Source: Arthrobacter sp. OY3WO11
GTDB taxonomy: Bacteria > Actinomycetota > Actinomycetes > Actinomycetales > Micrococcaceae
Length of the DNA: 64,000 nt
Reading direction: 5' to 3'
NCBI RefSeq assembly: GCF_001641125.1
Contig: NZ_LWLP01000001.1
Span: 3,413,828 to 3,477,827 of the forward strand
The notes under the pieces are model-generated. The model had not been told where the DNA came from and did not search any database. It saw only the letters and a program-made list of their open reading frames with translations. Of this stretch, positions 7,524 through 16,180 are shown piece after piece. Numbering within the stretch: the stretch's first letter is position 1; each line of letters starts with the position of its first letter. Made by a program: the position numbers and the translations under genes.

Positions 7524-7712
7524 GTGAAAGCGCAATATATTGCGGAAAAGAGGGCGGGGTTGCGCTCAGCGGCCCGGCAGTCCCCATATCGGAAGTATCT
7601 TTCAGATCCGCCGCGCATTGAGCGCCGAGGGGCCACGCCCACAGGGAAGGCATGGAGAGGGAAAACCAGCCGGTCCTTGGCTGATCTTGAGGCAATCCTC
7701 GCCGGTCCTTGA
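7524..7712 (+). CDS. possible small basic protein divergent from hipBA
   Basis: From a GTG at 7524 the frame reads 62 residues, rich in Arg/Lys/Ser with an orderly tail 'SLADLEAILAGP'. An AGGAGAGG lies upstream but 14 bases away. The start region coincides with the palindromic operator, so if real it would share HipB control. No family is recognised; it could equally be a chance frame. Confidence 0.25.
   Translation: MKAQYIAEKRAGLRSAARQSPYRKYLSDPPRIERRGATPTGKAWRGKTSRSLADLEAILAGP
7531..7544. promoter_or_regulatory. HipB operator-like site 2
   Basis: A perfect 14-bp palindrome, CGCAATATATTGCG, centred 60 bp from the first site. Paired palindromes spanning the promoter are typical of HipB operators. 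Confidence 0.55.
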
Positions 7713-7810
7713 TCCGTCCACAGCACACTGGTGGGAGAGGGGCCTGAAGCGTAAGGCAGCAGTAGCTGGGATCTGGGCCCGGCAACAGGCCAGGGCCGGC
7801 GGCGGAGGCG

Positions 7811-7830
7811 GCGGAACAGCGTGGTTCCGC
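7811..7830. terminator. possible terminator hairpin
   Basis: GCGGAAC/GTTCCGC stem with a 6-base loop, followed by a short A-rich stretch. Apart from this hairpin I see nothing recognisable between 7713 and 7990. Confidence 0.35.
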
Positions 7831-7990
7831 AAATAGCCGCCGGCCCTCCTCTCTCACCGGCCGCCCGCCCAGCCGTCATGCAGCAGCGCACGGCATTCGG
7901 GCATGGAATACCTGCCGTCCTTCAAAGGAGGCCAGCATTGCACCCCCAACCGCTGACACTCCGGCCCCTGACGGGCATAGGATTTGCAGC

Positions 7991-8755
7991 ATGAGGATTG
8001 CCGTCGCAGGTGGAACCGGGACTGTTGGCCGCCACGTGGTGGAGGTGGCAAAAGCACGCGGCCACGAGGTCTCAAGCATGAGCCGGGCCGACGGCGTGGA
8101 CCTGGTGAACGGCCGCGGCCTTGCCCAGGCCCTCCAGGGTGTGGAGGCAGTCATCGACGTCTCCGGCATCCAGACCACGTCCACCAAAAAGGCCGTGGAC
8201 TTCTTCACCAACGCCACCCAGAACCTGCTGGCAGCGGAAAAGCAGGCGGGGGTGAAGCACCACGTTGCCCTCTCCATTGTGGGGATCGACGGCTCAACCT
8301 CCGGCCTCTACGCCGGGAAGCTGGTGCAGGAGGACGAGGTCCGGCACGGCGGAATTCCGTGGACGCTGCTGCGCTCCACACAGTTCCATGAGTTCGTTCC
8401 GCTGGCGGTGAAGATGGGGACCGTGGGTCCGCTGGTGAACGTTCCCAAGATGTTCACCCAGCCCGTGGCTGCCCGGGAAGTGGCGGAGGCACTCGTGGCG
8501 GCGGCAGAAGCAGGACCACAGGGAAGGGTCACGGACCTGGGCGGGCCCCGGACCGAACAACTCGCGGACCTGGCCCGCGCCTACGTCGCCAGGACCGGCC
8601 AGCGCAAAAGGATCCTTGAGGCTGTGCTGCCCGGTTCCATGGGCAAGGCCATGCGCAGTGGCGCACTGATCCCGGCGCCGGATGCCGCCGTCGGACGCCA
8701 GACGTTCAGCGAATGGCTGGAAACACGTGATGCCGCCGGCGGGCAGAACCAGTAA
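7991..8755 (+). CDS. NmrA-like NAD(P)-binding reductase (atypical SDR)
   Basis: A 254-aa protein with the N-terminal Rossmann motif 'VAGGTGTVGRHVV' (GxxGxxG) of atypical short-chain dehydrogenases/NmrA-like proteins. There is no canonical YxxxK catalytic pair in the usual place, which is normal for this subgroup. The C-terminal half shows the 'TDLGGPRTEQLADLARAY' segment common to NAD(P)H-binding 'SDR a5/a7' proteins. Role: probably NAD(P)-dependent redox or quinone-linked sensing; substrate unknown. The last 50 bp of similarity recur degenerately after the next gene. Confidence 0.8.
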   Translation: MRIAVAGGTGTVGRHVVEVAKARGHEVSSMSRADGVDLVNGRGLAQALQGVEAVIDVSGIQTTSTKKAVDFFTNATQNLLAAEKQAGVKHHVALSIVGIDGSTSGLYAGKLVQEDEVRHGGIPWTLLRSTQFHEFVPLAVKMGTVGPLVNVPKMFTQPVAAREVAEALVAAAEAGPQGRVTDLGGPRTEQLADLARAYVARTGQRKRILEAVLPGSMGKAMRSGALIPAPDAAVGRQTFSEWLETRDAAGGQNQ

Positions 8756-8799
8756 CGGGGGCTCACGCGCCAGACTGGCCAGTGGTTTAGGGGGTAACC

Positions 8800-10464
8800 A
8801 TGCTTTTCGAATCGACAGACCGGTATTTCCGGACCTTGGGGCCCCGCGGCCGGACAGTGATGTTCCAGCTTCCGCTATCGGTCACGGTGCTGCTCGTCAC
8901 GGTCCTGGTGGCCCTTCTGCACCCCGGGTTCGAGTGGTCCGGGCCGTTCCTGTACAGCCTGGGAGCGCACCTGGTGCTGCTCACGGCCAGCGCCGTGGTT
9001 CCTTGGGAACGCCTTCCGGCACGGGCCGTCTTCGTGATTCCGTTCCTGGACTGCCTCGCCATCGGACTATCCCGCGAATCAGGCGGCCAACATCTCACCG
9101 TCCTGAGCTTCCTGCTCGTCTTTCCGGTCGTATGGCTGGCCGTGGGCCTGCGCCGCAGAGGTGTTGCCATGGCCGTTCTGGCCACCATCCTCAGCGTGGC
9201 AGTGCCGCCGGCCGTCCTCGGCACCGGATTTACCAGTGCCTCCTTCATCCGGGTGGTGCTCCTGCCGGTCGTTCTCGGGGCCATCGCGCTCACGGCCTAC
9301 GGAGTTGCCAACGGCATCACCATGCAGCGGCGCCTCCTGGCCAAACAGGAAGCTGACCTCCGGGACCTGCTGGCGGCCAGCGAGGACCGCGAACAGCTGC
9401 TGAACACGGTGATGGACACTGTCAGCGTGGGTGTGTGCGCCCTCGACGGCCAGGGCCAGGCAGTACTGGTGAACCGGCACCTTGGCAGCCGCCTCGCGGA
9501 CGCCATCGGTGCTGACCCGACTCCCGGCAACGTGACCGACCTGCCTGTCTACGGCGTCGACAGGAAACACCGGCTTCCCGCCGAACGGCACCCCCGCTCG
9601 CGCGCTGCCCGGGGCGAGTCCTTCACCGACGAGCTGATCTGGGTGGGCAGCGGAACCACCCAGCGCGCATACTCCGTGACCTGCCGTCTCACCAGGACGT
9701 CCGCTGGAGGGCACTCAGGCGCGGTCCTGGCGTTCACGGACGTCACAGCCCTCGTGACGGCGCTCTCCGCGAAGGACGAATTCCTGGCCAGCGTCTCCCA
9801 TGAACTGAGGACGCCGCTGACGTCCATCCTGGGTTACCTGGATCTTGCCCTTGACGAAGAGGGCCTTGAGCCTGGCCTGGAAGAGTGCCTGGCTGTTGCC
9901 AAACGCAACGCCCGGCGGCTGCTGACCCTCGTCGGTGACCTGCTGACCATCGCGTCCGGATCGTTGACCATCGCTCCCCGTCCGGCGGACCTTAACGTCG
10001 TTGCCACCGCCAGCATCCAGGCTGCACAGCCGCACGCCACGGCCGCCGGCATCACCCTTGAACTGGAATCAACGGGGCCGGCCACAGGACGGTTCGACCC
10101 CGAGCGCCTTGGCCAGGCGATCGACAACCTGGTGTCGAACGCCATCAAGTACACGCCCGAGGGCGGAAGGGTTACCGTCCGGGTCAGTGCCACAGGACAA
10201 AGCCTCAGGTGCGAAGTCACCGACACCGGGATCGGCATGACCGGAGACGAGCTGGGCCAGGCCTACACCCGTTTCTTCCGGGCAGCCAATGCACACTCGT
10301 CCGCCATACCCGGTGCGGGCCTGGGGCTGGCGATCACCAAATCCATCGTCGAAAACCACCGCGGAACCATCAGCCTCACCAGCAGCCCCGGAAAGGGAAC
10401 CACAGCGGTCCTGACCCTTCCGGAGGCGGACACTTCCCTTCCCTCCCTCGCCGCCGCCCGGTAA
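8800..10464 (+). CDS. orphan membrane sensor histidine kinase with PAS domain
   Basis: A 554-aa kinase. About six TM helices occupy residues 20-165, then a linker/PAS region (about 195-320). The HisKA motif 'SVSHELRTPLTS' puts the phospho-His at residue 334, and HATPase boxes follow: N 'DNLVSNAIKYTPEGG', G1 'DTGIGM', G2 'GAGLGLAI'. It is membrane-bound and should autophosphorylate in response to an unknown signal. No response regulator is adjacent on either side, so it is an orphan kinase. It ends cleanly at 10464. Confidence 0.87.
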   Translation: MLFESTDRYFRTLGPRGRTVMFQLPLSVTVLLVTVLVALLHPGFEWSGPFLYSLGAHLVLLTASAVVPWERLPARAVFVIPFLDCLAIGLSRESGGQHLTVLSFLLVFPVVWLAVGLRRRGVAMAVLATILSVAVPPAVLGTGFTSASFIRVVLLPVVLGAIALTAYGVANGITMQRRLLAKQEADLRDLLAASEDREQLLNTVMDTVSVGVCALDGQGQAVLVNRHLGSRLADAIGADPTPGNVTDLPVYGVDRKHRLPAERHPRSRAARGESFTDELIWVGSGTTQRAYSVTCRLTRTSAGGHSGAVLAFTDVTALVTALSAKDEFLASVSHELRTPLTSILGYLDLALDEEGLEPGLEECLAVAKRNARRLLTLVGDLLTIASGSLTIAPRPADLNVVATASIQAAQPHATAAGITLELESTGPATGRFDPERLGQAIDNLVSNAIKYTPEGGRVTVRVSATGQSLRCEVTDTGIGMTGDELGQAYTRFFRAANAHSSAIPGAGLGLAITKSIVENHRGTISLTSSPGKGTTAVLTLPEADTSLPSLAAAR

Positions 10465-10468
10465 CAGG

Positions 10469-10518
10469 ATCCCGGTGCCGGGAGCCGCCGTCGGACGCCG
10501 GACGTTCATTGAGTGGCA
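10469..10518 (+). pseudogene. remnant of the 3' end of an NmrA-like reductase gene
   Basis: These 50 bp match 8669-8718, the 3' end of the reductase gene, at 42 of 50 positions in the same reading frame (IPVPGAAVGRRTFIEW versus IPAPDAAVGRQTFSEW). The offset is exactly 1800 bp. It is a leftover of a second reductase copy now separated by the kinase gene. Confidence 0.65.
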
Positions 10519-10522
10519 GAGG

Positions 10523-10762
10523 CTACCCGCGGGCCTTCCTGGCGCCCCTGTGCCGTCCTGCCGGGGCGCTGCCCGTCAGCGGGTGGGCCAGCCGCCAGTG
10601 CTTGTGGGAGTGGCTGCCGGCGCGGCCGGCGGGAGGGGCAGCCGTGGCCACCAGCGACGATCCCCTCCGGCGGCGGCGCAACCGGAGGAGGACGATCACC
10701 GTCAAACCCAGCCACACGAAAGTTACACCAAAGACAAGGACCAGGGACGGAATCGCATCCAT
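10523..10762 (-). CDS. small single-TM basic protein
   Basis: A 79-aa protein starting MDAIPSLV: one N-terminal hydrophobic helix ('LVLVFGVTFVWLGLTVIVLLRL') directly followed by a five-Arg run and a His/Arg/Ala-rich tail. It is probably a type-II-like membrane protein with a cytoplasmic basic tail. The family is not recognised. It lies in the gap between the kinase and hyi-like genes. Confidence 0.4.
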   Translation of the reverse strand: MDAIPSLVLVFGVTFVWLGLTVIVLLRLRRRRRGSSLVATAAPPAGRAGSHSHKHWRLAHPLTGSAPAGRHRGARKARG

Positions 10763-10854
10763 GATCAAGCTTAGGCTCGGAACCGCCGGTCTTCCTTACC
10801 TGTTTCCTGCGGGCTGACTACGCGCCCAGCGGGTGAGTACCTCCTCGAGCCCGG

Positions 10855-11646
10855 CTAGCTTTCAAAGGCCGCGCGGAAAGCTGCAAGGGCGGCATCCCCC
10901 GAATCCATGCCCACTCCCCCGGCGGCAGCTGCTTCGAGACCGACGACTCCTGTGTAGCCGGCTTCGCGGAGGGCGGCTGCAACTGCGCGGTAGTTGATTT
11001 CCCCGGTGCCGGGCTCGCAACGGCCCGGGACGTCGGCCACCTGGATTTCCCCCACCCAGGGCAGCGCGGCCCGGACAAGTTCGATCAGGTTTCCCTCACC
11101 GATTTGGGCGTGGTAGAGATCCAGCATCATCCTGACATTGGGGTGGTCAACCGCCGAGACCAGCGCCATGGTGTCTTTGGCGCGGGCCAAGGGGATGCCG
11201 GGGTGGTCCAGGGCGGTGTTCAGGTTCTCCAGGGCGAAGGTCACACCGTGCTTTTCACCCAGGACTGCCAGGCGTTCGAGGGTGCTCCGGCCAGTCAGCC
11301 ACATCTCACCCGTTGATCGGTGAACGGGTGAGACAGCCCGGCCGCCCTCCCCGAGCTCCGCCGGGTGCACCACCATCCGCTCGACACCGAGTTCCAGCGC
11401 AGCAGGGATCAGCTTCTCCGCAGACGCCAGCACCTCGTCGGCGTTGTCGGCGTCCGTCAGGCTGCCGCCAAAATATCCGGTCATCGACGAGAACCGGGCT
11501 CCCGTAGCTGCCAGTGCCGCGATGTCCCGGCCCCGGGTATCCCACAGCTCCACCTCGAAACCGTGCCCATGGATCCTCTTGACCCGCTCGATCAACGGCA
11601 GATCGCCGTAGACCATTTCGGCGCACACAGCCAGCCGGAAGCTCAT
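10855..11646 (-). CDS. hyi: hydroxypyruvate isomerase-like TIM-barrel protein
   Basis: A 263-aa AP-endonuclease-2-type TIM barrel. Segments 'FALENLNTALDHPG', 'MMLDLYHAQIGEGNLIELV', 'EIQVADVPGRCEPGTGEINY' and 'VGLEA' match the Hyi family metal ligands and catalytic Glu pair. Hyi interconverts hydroxypyruvate and tartronate semialdehyde; related barrels act as sugar or inosose isomerases. Its ATGA overlap with the upstream dehydrogenase gene shows an operon, so an inositol- or sugar-derived substrate is equally possible. Confidence 0.8.
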   Translation of the reverse strand: MSFRLAVCAEMVYGDLPLIERVKRIHGHGFEVELWDTRGRDIAALAATGARFSSMTGYFGGSLTDADNADEVLASAEKLIPAALELGVERMVVHPAELGEGGRAVSPVHRSTGEMWLTGRSTLERLAVLGEKHGVTFALENLNTALDHPGIPLARAKDTMALVSAVDHPNVRMMLDLYHAQIGEGNLIELVRAALPWVGEIQVADVPGRCEPGTGEINYRAVAAALREAGYTGVVGLEAAAAGGVGMDSGDAALAAFRAAFES

Positions 11647-12764
11647 GCTTTGTTGCCCACGAGGTGCTGTGCAGGTTCTGCCGGCCGCAGGACGGCAACC
11701 GATGCAACATCCACCGGCAGGCCCGTTTCAGCCGAACGGAAGGCGGCAAGGGCTACGGCCAGGGCGTTGCGCGCATCGGTGCCACCGGGGGCCTGGGCGG
11801 CGGGAGCCTCAGTGCCGTCACGGCCGGCCTTAACGGAGTCCACAAAGTGGGCGAGTTCAGCCGTATAGGCGTCGTGGAAAAGATCCACGTTCCGCCGGAC
11901 GGTGGCCGAGCTGATGCCCGCAGCGGTGTAGCTCGTTGCGCTGGTTTCCTGCGGCCCTCCCGCCGTCACCATCCCCGCGGAGCCGAACACTTCACCCCGC
12001 ACGTCATAGCCATACAGCGCATTGAAGTTCGCCTCGGCCACGGCTATGGCCCCGTTGCTGTACGTCACGGTGACCACTGCGGTATCCAGCAATCCGCCCT
12101 GTTTTGCCCCGGGAGCCACCAGCGCATCAGCCACGGCATAAACGCTGACCGGAACAGCGCCCGGATTCAGCCAGTTGAGGGTGTCGAAATCATGGATGAG
12201 GGTTTCGAGGAAGATGGTGCCGGGCGGAATCCGCCCCGGGTCGGCAATCCCGTCCGCGGTGCCCGGATCACGGGTCAAGGACCGCAACAGCTGCGGGGTT
12301 CCCACGGCGCCGTCGTCGATCAGCTTGCGGGCAGCGGCGAAGCCGTCCGCATAGCGCCGGTTAAAGCCGAACTGGACCACCACTCCCGCAGCCTCGGCTG
12401 CCTTCAGGGCCCCATCGAGCTCCTCCACCGTGCGGCCGCCCGGTTTCTCGCAGAAGGCGTGCTTCCCTGCCCGGGCTGCTGCCGCGATGAGTCCGGAATG
12501 AAACCGGGCCGGCGCGGAAATCAGAACAGCATCGACATCGGGATCCTCCAGCACATCCGCCGGATCCGTACTGATCTTGGCAACGCCCAGGCGGCCGGCG
12601 AGTGCCTCAACTGCGGGCAGTGCCGGATCAGCGATTGCCTCCAGCCGGGCGTTGGGGATGCGCCGCGCGACGGACTCGGCATGGAAACTTCCAATCCAGC
12701 CCGCTCCGATCAAGCCGATACGTAACGGACGGTCTTCGCTGACCGGGTGCTGAACGTAACCCAT
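11643..12764 (-). CDS. Gfo/Idh/MocA-family oxidoreductase (inositol 2-dehydrogenase-like)
   Basis: A 373-aa NAD(P)-dependent dehydrogenase. The N-terminal Rossmann motif is 'IGLIGAGWIGSFHAESV'. The family motif 'CEKPGG' carries the conserved Lys, and 'LIHDFDTLNWL' holds the catalytic His/Asp cluster. Similar enzymes (IolG group) oxidise myo-inositol or sugar derivatives. An AGGAG site supports the ATG at 12764 over in-frame ATGs upstream. It is the first gene of an operon with the hyi-like gene, controlled from a promoter carrying two LacI-type operator sites. Confidence 0.83.
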   Translation of the reverse strand: MGYVQHPVSEDRPLRIGLIGAGWIGSFHAESVARRIPNARLEAIADPALPAVEALAGRLGVAKISTDPADVLEDPDVDAVLISAPARFHSGLIAAAARAGKHAFCEKPGGRTVEELDGALKAAEAAGVVVQFGFNRRYADGFAAARKLIDDGAVGTPQLLRSLTRDPGTADGIADPGRIPPGTIFLETLIHDFDTLNWLNPGAVPVSVYAVADALVAPGAKQGGLLDTAVVTVTYSNGAIAVAEANFNALYGYDVRGEVFGSAGMVTAGGPQETSATSYTAAGISSATVRRNVDLFHDAYTAELAHFVDSVKAGRDGTEAPAAQAPGGTDARNALAVALAAFRSAETGLPVDVASVAVLRPAEPAQHLVGNKA

Positions 12765-12785
12765 ACTTACTCCTGACATCATCAT

Positions 12786-12799
12786 CTAGATCGTTCTAG
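12786..12799. promoter_or_regulatory. LacI-family operator, site 1
   Basis: CTAGATCGTTCTAG has CTAGA/TCTAG arms around a central CG, the layout of LacI-family operators. It lies 22 bp upstream of the dehydrogenase start. Confidence 0.65.
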
Positions 12800-12832
12800 T
12801 CCGACCATGATGACATGCGGTTCACGTCAGGT

Positions 12833-12846
12833 CTAGATCGTTCTAT
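12833..12846. promoter_or_regulatory. LacI-family operator, site 2
   Basis: CTAGATCGTTCTAT is identical to site 1 in 13 of 14 positions, 47 bp away, near the start of the lacI-type gene. Two sites fit coordinated repression of both divergent units. Confidence 0.65.
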
Positions 12847-12870
12847 AGACTGTTAGTCCCAGGAGGAAAT

Positions 12871-13881
12871 ATGACGGAACTTCAACGCCGCCCCACCCTG
12901 ATGGACGTCGCCAAGGCGGCAGGTGTCTCGCGCGCCCTGGTTTCCATCGTGATGCGGGGTGCGCCCGGCGCCGCGGAATCAACCCGGCAAAAAGTCCTGG
13001 AAGCTGCCCGCGAACTGGGCTACCGGGCAGACTCCCGGGCGCGGCTGCTCCGGAGCAGCCGGACCAAGCTCCTGGGCCTCATCTTCTCCAGCTCACAGCC
13101 CTTCCACGCTGAAATTGTGGATGCCGCGTACGCCGAAGCCTCGGCCAGGGGTTATGAGATAGCGCTGAGCGCCGTGGCCACCGGACGGCCCGAGGCCCGC
13201 GCCATCGAGACGCTGCTGGACGTCGGCGCTGAAGCCCTGATCATCATCGCCCCGACCCTCAGCACCGAGGACCTGGCACTGCACGCCCGCCGGGTGCCGG
13301 TGGTGAGCCTCCTGCGCGATGACGTGGGCGACCTCGTGGATTCGGTCAGCAGTGACGACTACGCCGGGATCCGGATAGCCGTTGACCACCTGGCCAGCCT
13401 GGGCCACCGCCGGATCGCCCACGTGGACGGCGGGACTGCCGTCTCCTCGGACCAGCGCCGGGAGGCATACCGCACGGAAATGCTCCGGCACGGGCTGGAG
13501 CCCGTGGTTGTGGCTGGCGGCCCGGATGAGGAAACCGGCATGCGGGCCGGGCAGGTTCTCCAGGCGGACCTGCCCACAGCCGTGATCGCCTTCAATGACA
13601 GATCGGCCCTCGGCATCATGGAGAGCTTCCGGGCTGCGGGCATAAGCATTCCCGCGGACATCTCCGTGCTCGGCTACGATGACAGCCACTTCGCCAGGCT
13701 GAGCTACGTCCAGCTTTCCTCCATCAGCCAGGACGCCCCGCTCCTTGCGGCCGCAGCCGTTGACCGAGCCGTGGACCGGATCGAAGGGACGCTGCCACCG
13801 GGCCGCGTTGTCCGGACACCCCACCTGGTCCTCCGCAAGACCACGGGACACGCTGGTGCGCAAAAAGTGGGTCAAAACTAG
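12871..13881 (+). CDS. LacI-family transcriptional regulator
   Basis: A 336-aa repressor. The N-terminal HTH 'LMDVAKAAGVSRALVSIVMRG' is followed by hinge-helix-like 'RADSRARLLRSSRTKLLG'. A periplasmic-binding-like effector domain fills residues 60-330 ('RRIAHVDGG', 'AVIAFNDRSALGIMES', 'ISVLGYDDSHFARL'). An AGGAGG ribosome-binding site precedes the ATG. It is divergent from the dehydrogenase/isomerase operon with two matching operators in between, so it very probably controls that operon in response to a sugar-like ligand. Confidence 0.9.
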   Translation: MTELQRRPTLMDVAKAAGVSRALVSIVMRGAPGAAESTRQKVLEAARELGYRADSRARLLRSSRTKLLGLIFSSSQPFHAEIVDAAYAEASARGYEIALSAVATGRPEARAIETLLDVGAEALIIIAPTLSTEDLALHARRVPVVSLLRDDVGDLVDSVSSDDYAGIRIAVDHLASLGHRRIAHVDGGTAVSSDQRREAYRTEMLRHGLEPVVVAGGPDEETGMRAGQVLQADLPTAVIAFNDRSALGIMESFRAAGISIPADISVLGYDDSHFARLSYVQLSSISQDAPLLAAAAVDRAVDRIEGTLPPGRVVRTPHLVLRKTTGHAGAQKVGQN

Positions 13882-14032
13882 GCGGATCCTGAGCCGGAAT
13901 CTCCGCTGCGCAGCCTTGGCGGCCTTCAGACTTGAAAGGGGGGGATCACTCCGGTCACCTCCTTCTTCGTGCGCCCGCCCCCGCCGTCGCTCTTTCCACT
14001 TAAGGTGCTGCAGCGCACCACCTGGAGGTCCA

Positions 14033-15298
14033 GTGAAGCTGTTCAGATACATCCTGTGTTTCGCCGTGCTGCTCGCGTGGGCGCTTCCCGCCGGCGCGAC
14101 CCCGGCGCGCGCCGCGATGGCCGCCATCACCCTCAGCCCGAACACCGGCCCTGCCGGCACCTCCGTGACGGTCACCGGAACCGGGTTCCCCAAGAAGACT
14201 TCGGGGACAGTCACCGCGGGAACCAACAGCGCCCCTTTCAAAACCAGCGCTTCCGGCTACTTCGCGGCCGAACTGGTAATGCCCGAATCAGCCGAGGCCA
14301 CCGTCACCGTCCGGGCCGCAACGGCGACGGCGAGCGCCACCGCACCTTTCACCGTCACCTACAGCTCCCCATCCGTCGTCGAAGAAGAGCCTCCTGCCGA
14401 GCCGGCCCCGGCTCCCGCGCCCACCAGCCCAGCGGCGCCCGCCCCGGCAACCCTGCGCTTCGGCGTCGGTACTCCCGGCGGCCCGCTCGCGGCGGCCGAA
14501 CTGAACGAGGTCACCGCCCTGGCGGGCGAGGCGCCGTCCATCATCCTGTCCTACAAGGACTTCAACCAGGCTGCGCCCATCACGGAACTGGAGGCGGTCC
14601 GCACCCGCGGTGCCCTCACCCTGCTGACCTGGGAGCCCTGGGCGTGGGGCGGCGGGACGGCGCAGCCCGCGTACTCCCTGGACCGGATCACCGCCGGAGA
14701 CTTCGATCCCTACCTGCGCCAGTGGGGCCAGGCGCTGGCCGGCTGGGGCCACCCGGTGATGCTGCGCTTCGGGCACGAAATGAACGGCAACTGGTACCCG
14801 TGGTCGGAGCAGGTCAACGGCAACGGTTCCGGGGACTACGTGGCCGCGTGGCAGCACGTGCACGGCGTGGTGACGGCGGCGGGTGCCACCAACATCACCT
14901 GGGTGTGGAACCCCAACGTGCCGTACTGGGGGTCGGTGCCGCTGGCCGGCCTGTACCCCGGCACAGGGTACGTGGATGCCGTGGCGCTGGACGGCTACAA
15001 CTGGGGCACCTCCGCCTCCTGGAGTTCCTGGGTGTCCCCGTCCCAGCTCTTCGGCGACGGTCTATCCCAGCTCCGGACCCTGGCCCCGGGCAAGCAGATC
15101 CTGATCGCCGAAACGTCCTCTGCCGAGCAGGGCGGCTCCAAAGCAGACTGGATCACCGCCCTGGTCAGCTACCTTTCCGCCCAGCCGGACATCACCGCCT
15201 TGACCTGGTTCCACTACAACAAGGAAACCGACTGGCGGATCAACAGCAGCACCTCCTCCGCCGACGCCTTCAAACAGGCACTGGCCGCACGCCGGTAA
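14033..15298 (+). CDS. secreted GH26-like endo-mannanase/glycanase with IPT-like domain
   Basis: A 421-aa exported protein. A GTG start at 14033 follows a GGAGG site. The signal peptide is 'FRYILCFAVLLAWALPAGATPARA'. An IPT/TIG-like beta-sandwich (about 28-112, 'LSPNTGPAGTSVTVTGTGF') and a Pro/Ala linker lead to a glycoside hydrolase domain. That domain has the GH26 hallmark 'RFGHEMNGNWYPW' (acid/base Glu249) and a later 'LIAETSS' (nucleophile Glu360). It probably cleaves beta-mannan or a mixed-linkage glucan outside the cell. Confidence 0.8.
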   Translation: MKLFRYILCFAVLLAWALPAGATPARAAMAAITLSPNTGPAGTSVTVTGTGFPKKTSGTVTAGTNSAPFKTSASGYFAAELVMPESAEATVTVRAATATASATAPFTVTYSSPSVVEEEPPAEPAPAPAPTSPAAPAPATLRFGVGTPGGPLAAAELNEVTALAGEAPSIILSYKDFNQAAPITELEAVRTRGALTLLTWEPWAWGGGTAQPAYSLDRITAGDFDPYLRQWGQALAGWGHPVMLRFGHEMNGNWYPWSEQVNGNGSGDYVAAWQHVHGVVTAAGATNITWVWNPNVPYWGSVPLAGLYPGTGYVDAVALDGYNWGTSASWSSWVSPSQLFGDGLSQLRTLAPGKQILIAETSSAEQGGSKADWITALVSYLSAQPDITALTWFHYNKETDWRINSSTSSADAFKQALAARR

Positions 15299-15337
15299 CG
15301 CAAAAGCAAGTGGTCCCCCCGCCGCGCCGGAAAAGTA

Positions 15338-15353
15338 GAGTACCGGCTACTCG
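15338..15353. promoter_or_regulatory. GAGTA-TACTC dyad, copy 1
   Basis: GAGTACCGGCTACTCG, 83 bp upstream of the GAF-ANTAR start at 15436. The same motif appears before the gene at 32161 and before the GH16 gene. Confidence 0.45.
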
Positions 15354-15435
15354 TGCCCTCCGCGGGCTGTACTCGTAGATTCGGGGAAAGCCCGCACGGG
15401 TGCGGGGTGGAACCGAAGCTTACGGGGGACGAAGC

Positions 15436-16179
15436 GTGGCAGTACAACCGGCGGACGGAACCATGCGGACAGAACGCCCGGGGTTCCTGCTGGACCTCAT
15501 CACGGGCGCAGACACTGACCTGGGTCCGGTGCAGCGGCTGGCGGAGGCCGGCGCGCTGGCCCTCGCCGGGTCCGCGGACTGCGCTGCCCTGCTGATGCGG
15601 CCGGCCGGCCCGCCCGTCATTGCCGGCAACAGCACTGCCGCCGAGGCCCTGGCCACCTCTGAGGACCGGAACGGCGACGGCCCGCTCACCCATGCCATGG
15701 GCACGGCCGAGCTGGTGAAGGTGGACCGCACAACGTCATCCAGGTGGCAGGCATACCGACGGCGGCTCGCGGCTTCCGGATTCGGCGCAGCGCTGGCTGT
15801 TCCGCTGGGGCTGGAGGACCGCACGTCCTGCGCGCTGCTGTTCCTTGTCCGCGGCACCACCGGGCTGACCCCGGACCTGGTGGCCGAGGCCCGGTGGTTC
15901 GCCGAAGTGGCTTCCCAGAGCATGAAACTGGCGCTCGAGGTGCGCAGCGTCCGGTCCGCCGGGGACAACCTGAAGACCGTCCTGGAGAGCCGCACCTCCA
16001 TCGATGTGGCGTGCGGGGTGATCATGGCCCAGAACAGCTGCACCTATGCGGAGGCGTTCAGCAAGCTGGCGGGGGCGTCACGCCAGCGGAACCTGAAGGT
16101 GCGCAGCGTTGCCGAGCACGTGGTGAAGTCACTGGCCGGCTCCCCGGCAGCCCGGCAGGATCCGCCTGCCCCGGCGTAG
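15436..16179 (+). CDS. GAF-ANTAR RNA-binding antiterminator
   Basis: A 247-aa regulator with a GAF-like sensor (about 15-170, 'FGAALAVPLGLEDRTSCALLFLV') and a C-terminal ANTAR helix bundle ('TVLESRTSIDVACGVIMAQNSCTYAEAFSKLAGAS'). ANTAR proteins bind paired hairpins in nascent RNA and allow read-through. A GTG at 15436 after a GGGGGA site is used; an ATG 27 bases later is an alternative. Its stop is 1 bp from that of the convergent protease. Confidence 0.83.
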   Translation: MAVQPADGTMRTERPGFLLDLITGADTDLGPVQRLAEAGALALAGSADCAALLMRPAGPPVIAGNSTAAEALATSEDRNGDGPLTHAMGTAELVKVDRTTSSRWQAYRRRLAASGFGAALAVPLGLEDRTSCALLFLVRGTTGLTPDLVAEARWFAEVASQSMKLALEVRSVRSAGDNLKTVLESRTSIDVACGVIMAQNSCTYAEAFSKLAGASRQRNLKVRSVAEHVVKSLAGSPAARQDPPAPA

Positions 16180-16180
16180 C

